DNA from: Bacteroidales bacterium
GTDB lineage: Bacteria; Bacteroidota; Bacteroidia; Bacteroidales; UBA932
Reading direction: 5' to 3'
Assembly: GCA_017509375.1 (NCBI GenBank)
Contig: JAFWPT010000094.1
Location: forward strand, 1 to 5,038
DNA: 5,038 bases
Part shown: positions 1-5,038 of the stretch, piece after piece
How positions within the stretch are numbered: the first letter of the stretch is position 1
Layout: every line of letters begins with the position of its first letter
Notes under the pieces: model-generated
What the model saw: the letters and a program-made list of their open reading frames with translations, nothing else
Told to the model about the DNA's origin: nothing
The model's database searches: none
Program-made: the position numbers and the translations under genes

Positions 1-2501
1 ACGAAGCAGCGGTTGTCGAAGAGAGTAGCCTTTGCGCTGTAGGCAAAAGGCTTGCCTCCGAGTTTGATCTGGTCTTTCCACTGGAGCTGCAGTTCCCAGC
101 CCACGTCGCGGGTGGAACCGTAGTTGCCCTTGGGAGTGGATGCGCCGAGCTGTGCGGGCAGGGTAGGTCCGGCAACCAACATGTCCTTGGTGTCCTTGAT
201 GTAGGCGTCACCGGAGAAAGACAGGCGGTTGTTGAAGATATCGAAATCCAAACCTACGTCGTATGTGGTAACGGTTTCCCAGGTAAGGGATTCAGGCACA
301 AGGCTGGTAGGGGAGATGGTGTAAGGGACCTTTGTTCCGCCCACCAGGACGCTTGACTTGGAAACAGACCAGGTATCCATGAAATAGTAGTCGGAAATGT
401 TGGCGTTACCCAGGGAACCTGCATTTGCCCTCAGCTTGAGGTTGTTGAGCCAGGTTTTTGCCCCCTTCATCCAAGGCTCTTCGGAAATACGCCAGCCAAA
501 GGATACGGAGGGGAAGAAGCCCCAGCGCTGGGTAGCGGGGAAACGTGAAGAACCGTCGTAACGGGCGGCTACCTCGAAGATGTATCTCTTCAGGAGGGTG
601 TAGTTGATACGGCCGAAGAAACCAACCTCGGCACGGTCATAACCGTCGTCGTTGACACTGTACTCGTCAAGATCGAAAAGTTCGAAGGAAGGAATCTGTG
701 GATACATGACACCCTTCCTCTGAAGATACAGGCGACGGTAGTTTGTTGATGTGAGGTTCCAGCCGGCGGTGACGTCGAGCTCGTGGTCCTCTCCGAGCTT
801 CGGGGTCCAGTTGCCAACCACATTGGCTGCCAGGTAATCGGTATTGTAGCGCCAGTCGCTCTTGTACGTGCCTGAATATTTATTGTACTCCTTGGTACCG
901 TTGGGACTCAGGTAACCAACTTGATGACGGGAAAGACGAAGCTGGGTGGAACGTATGGTCTTGAGGGTTACGTCACCGGTCACCTTGAGCACGTTCTTGA
1001 TGGGGGTGAGCTCGACTGTGGTGGTGGAAATGGCGTCGAACTTGTTGTTCTCCTGATAGGCTTCGTCGTTGTGCCATGCATCGTAGCAAGCGGCGGCACC
1101 GGCGAAGGTGGTGGTTCCGTCTTCGTTCAGAGGAACCAGAACAGGTTGGGCGCGGATTTCGAACTGACGCTGGATAACGTAAGAACCACCTACGATCGTA
1201 GGCTGGTGGTATTTTCTCTTGAAAATGGAGGCGTTCTCGGAAATCTTCATCCAGGGAGTTACTTGGACGGAACCTTTAGCCCTGAGGTTCAAAGAATTGA
1301 ACTCCTCGTTACCGAAGTTGTAGATACCATCCTGAGTGTAGTAACGTCCGCTCACGGTGAAGCTGGTCTTCTCGCTTGAGCCGGAAATGTTGAAGTTGTA
1401 GTTCTGGGTGGAATTGTAATCCTTGTAATACAAGTCGTACCAGTTGGTGCTGCCGTAATAGCGGTAGGTCCCGTCGGCTTCGTATCCGTAAGGATTCTGG
1501 TAGAACTCGTAGGTGGGATCCTGCCAGCGGCGGCAAAGTTCTTCGTAATAAGCGGTGGAGAAAGTGTCGTAACCGTTTACTGCAGAAGGATATGCCCCGT
1601 TCAATCCGCCACCCTTCTGGGGGGTACTGGCGGAGAGCTGGGAGAAGAGAATATAGTACTTTGCCCAGGTGGGACCGTCGGATACTATCTCGTCTTCCCA
1701 GATGCGTGTCCTGCGGTTGATACCGTAGGAAGCACTGAAGTTGGCGGAGACCTTGTCGGTTGCGGCCTTCTTGGTGGTCACGAGGATAACGCCGAATGCG
1801 CCATGTGCACCGTACACCGCGCAGGATGCGGCATCCTTGAGGACGGAAATGTTCTCGACGTCTTCGGGGTTGACGGTGGAAAGGTCTCCTTCCACGCCGT
1901 CTATCATCACCAGACAACCTCCACCCTGTCCCATGGAATAAGTGCCGAACTCCTTGCCGGAAGTCGCGGTACGTGATTCGTAAGATTTCTTACCGCCTCG
2001 GATGCTGATGGCGCCCTGGTGGGATGCCTTACCGTCCACGGTAACAATCTCAAGACCGGCTACCTGGCCCTGGAGGGTACGGGACACGGTAGCGTTGGTC
2101 CTGTTCTCGAGGGTCTCGCCGTCAACCATTTCGACGGCGCCTACCAGCTGGGTTTTCTTGAGGGTACCATAACCTACGACCACCGTGGCCTCCAGGACCT
2201 CGGCATCGACGGCAAGGGTAAAGTTGATTGACGAGCGACCGGAAACGGCCTCTTCGACCGTCTTGTATCCGATACTCTGGCAAATAAGGACTGCGTTGGG
2301 CGATACCTGAAGGGTATATTTTCCGTTCACGTCGGTAACGGCACCCTTGGACGTACCCTTGACCATGACGGCTGCGCCGATCACAGGGTCGTTGTTGGTA
2401 TCAGCAACAACGCCGGAAACAGTCACGTTCTGCGCCAACACCGCGGAGGAGAATAGCAGCCCCAACACGAGTGCAGCGAAACTTGATTTGAATAATTTCA
2501 T
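1..2501 (-). CDS. SusC/RagA-family TonB-dependent outer-membrane transporter, C-terminus cut by window edge
   Basis: This gene encodes an outer-membrane beta-barrel that, by family, imports glycans, peptides or other large nutrients using TonB energy, usually beneath a SusD lipoprotein lid. The frame is open from ATG 2501 to the left edge, giving 833 codons; family members are usually about 1000-1100 residues, so roughly 200 are missing. Residues 1-23 form a Sec signal peptide ending VLA|Q. A CarboxypepD_reg-like domain spans about 28-100 (GVVADTNNDPVIGAAVMVKG, then TDVNGKYTL). The TonB-box region is VVVGYGT at 107-113. The plug carries MIDGVEGDL at 199-207 and VLKDAAS at 220-226, followed by GVILVTTKK at 237-245. 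The barrel block RYDGSSRF...FFPSVSFGWRISEEPW lies at 647-677. A weak AGGA (2514-2517) sits 12 bases before the start; an A/T-rich leader without a strong Shine-Dalgarno is usual in this phylum. Odd point: the plug signature reads YGAHGAFG, where an Arg and a small/Asn residue are usual. The substrate is unknown and no SusD is visible. Confidence 0.96.
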   Translation of the reverse strand, partial: MKLFKSSFAALVLGLLFSSAVLAQNVTVSGVVADTNNDPVIGAAVMVKGTSKGAVTDVNGKYTLQVSPNAVLICQSIGYKTVEEAVSGRSSINFTLAVDAEVLEATVVVGYGTLKKTQLVGAVEMVDGETLENRTNATVSRTLQGQVAGLEIVTVDGKASHQGAISIRGGKKSYESRTATSGKEFGTYSMGQGGGCLVMIDGVEGDLSTVNPEDVENISVLKDAASCAVYGAHGAFGVILVTTKKAATDKVSANFSASYGINRRTRIWEDEIVSDGPTWAKYYILFSQLSASTPQKGGGLNGAYPSAVNGYDTFSTAYYEELCRRWQDPTYEFYQNPYGYEADGTYRYYGSTNWYDLYYKDYNSTQNYNFNISGSSEKTSFTVSGRYYTQDGIYNFGNEEFNSLNLRAKGSVQVTPWMKISENASIFKRKYHQPTIVGGSYVIQRQFEIRAQPVLVPLNEDGTTTFAGAAACYDAWHNDEAYQENNKFDAISTTTVELTPIKNVLKVTGDVTLKTIRSTQLRLSRHQVGYLSPNGTKEYNKYSGTYKSDWRYNTDYLAANVVGNWTPKLGEDHELDVTAGWNLTSTNYRRLYLQRKGVMYPQIPSFELFDLDEYSVNDDGYDRAEVGFFGRINYTLLKRYIFEVAARYDGSSRFPATQRWGFFPSVSFGWRISEEPWMKGAKTWLNNLKLRANAGSLGNANISDYYFMDTWSVSKSSVLVGGTKVPYTISPTSLVPESLTWETVTTYDVGLDFDIFNNRLSFSGDAYIKDTKDMLVAGPTLPAQLGASTPKGNYGSTRDVGWELQLQWKDQIKLGGKPFAYSAKATLFDNRCF

Positions 2502-2644
2502 GGTTACTAATGATCCTAAATTTTTCTTTCAAAATTGTAAGTCTCGAAAAACAAATAGGTTAGGATTGTTAGCTGGCTATAGTTTTTGTTTTTGTTAATT
2601 CCTTGTGCGTGGTTCCTTTTTAAATATTATTACAAATACGAGTA

Positions 2645-2669
2645 CAAATATACTTTTTTTTCAAATATA
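2645..2669 (-). promoter_or_regulatory. Candidate Bacteroidota promoter -7 elements for the SusC-like gene
   Basis: Read on the minus strand, TATATTTG occurs at 2652-2645 and again at 2669-2662. Both fit the Bacteroidota -7 consensus TAnnTTTG exactly. Neither has a TTTG -33 element at the usual 19-21 base spacing, so only half of the promoter is supported. Use of the first would give a leader of roughly 135-140 bases before the ATG at 2501. The region is AT-rich and chance matches are plausible. Confidence 0.4.
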
Positions 2670-2681
2670 TGTTCGGAAAAT

Positions 2682-2713
2682 TTTGTTTTTTTTGCATTTA
2701 TAGCATACCTTTG
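2682..2713 (+). promoter_or_regulatory. Bacteroidota-type promoter for the GLUG-repeat lipoprotein gene
   Basis: TTTG at 2682-2685 is followed after 20 bases by TACCTTTG at 2706-2713. This matches the primary sigma-factor pattern known for Bacteroides (TTTG, 19-21 bases, TAnnTTTG) at every fixed position. Transcription would begin near 2718-2721, giving an untranslated leader of about 85 bases before the ATG at 2804. Spacing and position both fit well; the start site itself is inferred. Confidence 0.72.
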
Positions 2714-2761
2714 CGTCGTAAGTCTCAAATATGAAAAACATAATGTGGTTACGGTGCGTCG

Positions 2762-2775
2762 AAAGGCGAACCTTT
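2762..2775 (+). promoter_or_regulatory. Small hairpin followed by a U-rich tract in the lipoprotein mRNA leader
   Basis: AAAGG (2762-2766), a four-base CGAA loop and CCTTT (2771-2775) can pair as a 5-bp stem, followed directly by GTTGTTGTTTTT. It lies between the predicted transcription start and the start codon, so it could act as a weak attenuator or stabilise the 5' end. The stem is short and only two of its pairs are G-C, so it may have no function. Confidence 0.25.
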
Positions 2776-2803
2776 GTTGTTGTTTTTAATAACAAAAAAC
2801 ATT

Positions 2804-4447
2804 ATGAAATTTTCCAAACTATTTACAATCGGTCTGTCGGTCGTGCTGCTGCTTCTCGCCGGGTGCGACATCGATAAACCATATGAAAGAATTTCGGGAA
2901 TCAATCCTTCCAAAGCGTGTCCCGAGAACTTCGAGCTGGACGTTGACGGAATGTCAAGTACGTCGATCTCTTTGTTCTGGGACGGAAAGAAAGCTGTTTC
3001 TGAAGGAGCTCTCTCTTTCACGGTGCAGCTGACTGATTCCCTTACCGCTGCCGGTGACAACTACAATTCCAACGTGGCGAAGACTATCCTCGCCCAGGAT
3101 ACGGCCGGCAATGTCAACGAAGCATGTTCATTCAACAAGCTCAGCAAAGGTGACAGGTACTACGTGAGGATCAGAGCGAATTACGCTTACTCCGTCTATT
3201 CCGAGTGGGTGTATCTGAAGCGCGACGACATCGTGGTGCAGGTCAGCGTCGGAAACGGCCTGGTCATCTCCGAGTTCGTGGCTCCTCAGGATCTCGCGGC
3301 AGTAGCCAAGACCTACAGCTCAATTCTGGTCACCTGGTCTATGACAGGTCCGGCGGAGGGTTACCAGCTTGAATATATGAAGGCCGGTGCCGGCGACTGG
3401 ACAATTGCCGGCGACAACATTGTGGACGGCAGTTATCTCCTTACCGGACTGGATCAGGAAAGCACTTACGATATCCGCGTCAAGGCTTTCAAGACCGAGG
3501 GCGGCGAGAAAGTCTTTACAGATTACTCCACCATAAACGGCGTCAAGACTCCTGTCAAGCCGGACTTCAAGCCTCAGATTACCGATGCCGAGCAACTCTC
3601 CAGATTCTTCAGCGAGATTGCCGAACAGGCCGGTAATTCCGATGTCTATACCCTTGAGAACGACATAGACATGACCGGCTACGACATAATCTCCGCCAAG
3701 AACTTTGCGGGCACCTTCGACGGCAAGAACCACAGCATCAAGAACTGGTCCAACGGAGGCGAGCCGCTCTTCCAGGTCAACGAAGGCACAATCAAGAACC
3801 TCGTCATAGATGCCAGCTGCCAGATGACAATCATTCCAGGCCACATGGGCTTGATCGTGGCGTCCAATGCCGGTACCATCGAGGGCTGCGTCAACAACGC
3901 CAATGCTACCTGCGAAGGCGATTTGACCGAGGTTACCTACTTCGGTGCCATTGCAGGCCGTTCGACCGGCTTGGTGAAGGACTGTGTGAACAACGGTAAG
4001 ATCACCTTCAACACATCCGCAGGCGAAAAGTCCAACAACTGCATAGGCGGCGTAGTCGGCCAGTTTGAGGCTGCCCCCGGAGTGGTGGGCGTAGAGAACT
4101 GTACCAACAACGGCGCAGTCGCTTTCAGCACCGGAAGTACACCTAAGAATATGTATATAGGCGGTGTCATCGGCGGCTCCGTGGTAAATGCCAAGGGCGG
4201 AAATTCCGACAACAACCTGAAGGACTACGGTATCGTGAAGGGTTGCGTCAACACCGGCGCAGTTTCCCATGTCTGGGCGGTCAACTCCAGCGGTTCATAC
4301 TGCGACGTGGGCGGTGTGATCGGATACCTTGAGGGCTTCATCGAAGGCTGCACCAACAAGGGAAGCGTGAAGCTGCAGGACAACGACGATCCTGCCGCAT
4401 CCAGTACCCGTCCTGCAGTCGGCGGCGTGGTCGGCTATGTGACGTAG
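2804..4447 (+). CDS. Predicted surface lipoprotein with two FN3-like domains and GLUG-type repeats, ended by an in-frame TAG
   Basis: This encodes 547 residues before TAG at 4445-4447. ATG 2804 was chosen because it begins a textbook lipoprotein signal (MKFSKLF, hydrophobic core, LAGC with lipidated Cys21) and is preceded by the A-rich tract AACAAAAAACATT; the in-frame TTG at 2774 would add ten residues that spoil the signal. CDID after cleavage places acidic residues next to the lipid, as in Bacteroidota surface-export signals, so surface display is inferred. Two fibronectin type III-like domains span about 40-140 and 160-250. Residues 259-345 resemble the leader of GLUG proteins (ITDAEQL, TLENDIDMTGY, FAGTFDGKNHSI). 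Repeats begin at 349, 381, 415, 453, 503 and 540, with cores like GGVVG and (G/D/N)CxNxG. By family this is a solenoid adhesin or ligand-binding surface protein; its ligand is unknown. The sixth repeat is cut after GGVVGYVT, and the frame continues beyond the stop. Confidence 0.88.
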   Translation: MKFSKLFTIGLSVVLLLLAGCDIDKPYERISGINPSKACPENFELDVDGMSSTSISLFWDGKKAVSEGALSFTVQLTDSLTAAGDNYNSNVAKTILAQDTAGNVNEACSFNKLSKGDRYYVRIRANYAYSVYSEWVYLKRDDIVVQVSVGNGLVISEFVAPQDLAAVAKTYSSILVTWSMTGPAEGYQLEYMKAGAGDWTIAGDNIVDGSYLLTGLDQESTYDIRVKAFKTEGGEKVFTDYSTINGVKTPVKPDFKPQITDAEQLSRFFSEIAEQAGNSDVYTLENDIDMTGYDIISAKNFAGTFDGKNHSIKNWSNGGEPLFQVNEGTIKNLVIDASCQMTIIPGHMGLIVASNAGTIEGCVNNANATCEGDLTEVTYFGAIAGRSTGLVKDCVNNGKITFNTSAGEKSNNCIGGVVGQFEAAPGVVGVENCTNNGAVAFSTGSTPKNMYIGGVIGGSVVNAKGGNSDNNLKDYGIVKGCVNTGAVSHVWAVNSSGSYCDVGGVIGYLEGFIEGCTNKGSVKLQDNDDPAASSTRPAVGGVVGYVT

Positions 4448-5038
4448 GGCGCCAAGGACTGCGTGAATGAAGGAACCGTGACTGCGAAGGGTATCTGGGC
4501 TGCCGGAACTGAAGGCAACGCCGGAGCCGGCGGTATCCACCAGCCTTTGTTCGGCGGCGTCATCGGCGGTGCAGGCGAGCTCTACCTCGCTCATTGCGAC
4601 GGTCTCGTGAGCGGCTGTATCAATAAGGGCAAGATGGACCTCCAGGTCTGCCAGAAGACGGGCGGCGGTACCCAGGCCGGCGGCGGCGGTGTCGTGGGTT
4701 ATTCCAGCATCGATATCGACGACTGCCACAACCAGGGCGAGCTGAACATAGGCCTGTGGCACAAGATTGCCCGCGTGGGCGGCGTGATCGGCTGGTCTTA
4801 TGCGAAGAACATCACCAAGTGTACCAACACCGGTGCCTTGACCTTCGACTGCAACAGCGGCGCCCTCGGTTCCACCACCAGCAACTACTTCTCCTATCAG
4901 GATTACGTAGGCGGTATAGTGGGCGCATCGCTCATAGCCGCCAACATCACCGACTGCGAGAACAGCGGTACCGTTACCTATAAGGGCGGTGTCACCCAGG
5001 CGGTTCTCAACTACATCGGCGGCATTATGGCTACCTAC
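3848..5038 (+). repeat. Array of about eleven GLUG-like protein repeats spanning the TAG
   Basis: In codon numbering from ATG 2804, the repeats start at 349, 381, 415, 453, 503, 540, 584, 628, 659, 703 and 739, a spacing of 31-50 residues. Each opens with a GGVIG-like turn (divergent in the first) and, apart from the cut last one, contains (D/G/N/K)CxNxG about 9-24 residues later: CVNNG, CTNNG, CVNTG, CTNKG, CVNEG, CINKG, CHNQG, CTNTG, CENSG. This fits the GLUG motif family, which is predicted to form stacked beta-strand coils. Near-identical DNA underlies some turns: 4046-4060 and 4421-4435 differ at one base, GGCGGCGT(A/G)GTCGGC. Such copies could recombine and change repeat number. The array continues past the right edge. 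Confidence 0.82.
4448..5038 (+). pseudogene. Continuation of the GLUG-repeat lipoprotein frame after the in-frame TAG, 3' end outside window
   Basis: The reading frame of the upstream lipoprotein stays open for 197 further codons to the window edge. It encodes the rest of the sixth repeat (GAKDCVNEGTVTAKG), four complete repeats and the start of another (IGGIMATY). Codon use and repeat style match the part before the stop, so this is the same gene, not a new one. No signal peptide or promoter-like start follows the TAG; the first downstream in-frame ATG (4634) lies inside a repeat. Without readthrough this stretch would be untranslated. It is called a pseudogene fragment provisionally: a recent nonsense mutation, a base-calling or assembly error, and amber readthrough all fit. 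The lack of any other disruption argues that the lesion, if real, is young. Confidence 0.7.

Larger units (their letters stand above)
2502..2803. other. AT-rich divergent intergenic region
   Basis: This 302-base gap separates the start codons of the two divergently transcribed genes. It is far more AT-rich than the flanking coding DNA, with two runs of eight T (2654-2661 and 2686-2693). It contains a well-formed rightward promoter, weaker leftward -7 matches, several CAAATA copies and a small hairpin in the rightward leader. Open frames here are short, AT-driven and without convincing protein character. No tRNA, riboswitch or strong terminator was recognised. Confidence 0.9.

Noticed and set aside
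921..1379. Plus-strand open frame opposite the SusC-like gene (with others at 1741-1941 and 2019-2231)
   Set aside because: These are shadows of an unbroken minus-strand frame that matches SusC/RagA along its whole length.
1309..1917. Minus-strand open frame of 202 codons, Arg- and Leu-rich
   Set aside because: It is in a different frame within the SusC-like gene and has a composition typical of an out-of-frame translation (many Arg, Gln, His).
2586..2789. Hydrophobic 67-codon open frame in the intergenic gap
   Set aside because: It starts at TTG, is made of T- and A-rich low-complexity sequence, and overlaps the rightward promoter.
2731..2877. Possible upstream frame ATGAAAAACATAATG in the lipoprotein leader (48 codons), overlapping the lipoprotein start out of frame
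   Set aside because: Its second half simply reads the lipoprotein signal-peptide DNA in another frame, ending Arg-rich, and there is no clear ribosome-binding site. A regulatory upstream frame cannot be excluded but is not supported.
3320..4270. Long open frame (316 codons) on the minus strand opposite the lipoprotein gene
   Set aside because: It is a shadow of the plus-strand gene, produced by GC-rich third positions and repeated Gly/Val/Asn codons. It has no start context or recognisable domain, and the plus strand reads as a clear lipoprotein with repeats.
4445..4447. TAG as evidence for a genome-wide alternative code (TAG read as Gln)
   Set aside because: Only one in-frame TAG is seen in more than 1,500 codons across two genes, whereas CAG is used freely for Gln. 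A recoded genome would be expected to show more.
4295..4762. Open frame (155 codons) on the minus strand crossing the TAG region
   Set aside because: It is antisense to the GLUG repeats on both sides of the TAG, and its Ala/Val/His-rich composition is that expected from reading such repeats backwards.

Overview
The window looks like a piece of a Bacteroidales-type (phylum Bacteroidota) chromosome, probably from a gut-associated lineage. Three things point there: a SusC/RagA-family TonB-dependent transporter, a repeat-rich lipoprotein with a Cys lipobox followed by acidic residues, and a perfect Bacteroidota-type -33/-7 promoter (TTTG, 20 bp, TAnnTTTG). Coding DNA is fairly GC-rich with many C/G third positions, while the intergenic gap is very AT-rich. 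The genus cannot be fixed from this sequence.

Layout: (1) Bases 1-2501, minus strand: one uninterrupted reading frame that starts at 2501 and runs off the left edge. It gives the first 833 residues of a SusC-like outer-membrane transporter. A SusD partner, if present, would lie beyond the left edge. (2) Bases 2502-2803: an AT-rich divergent intergenic region with a good promoter facing right and weaker candidates facing left. (3) Bases 2804-4447, plus strand: a predicted surface lipoprotein with two fibronectin type III-like domains, a GLUG-type leader domain and then GLUG-like repeats. (4) Bases 4448-5038: the same frame stays fully open after an in-frame TAG at 4445-4447 and encodes five more repeats of the same kind plus the start of another, running off the right edge.

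The most notable observation is that TAG. It occupies a single ordinary sense-codon position inside a repeat, so the gene is either freshly broken by a point mutation, misread in the assembly, or read through. Functionally, the divergent pair would put a TonB-dependent importer and a putative surface adhesin or glycan/protein-binding lipoprotein side by side. No substrate can be assigned. No tRNA, rRNA, CRISPR array or insertion sequence was recognised.
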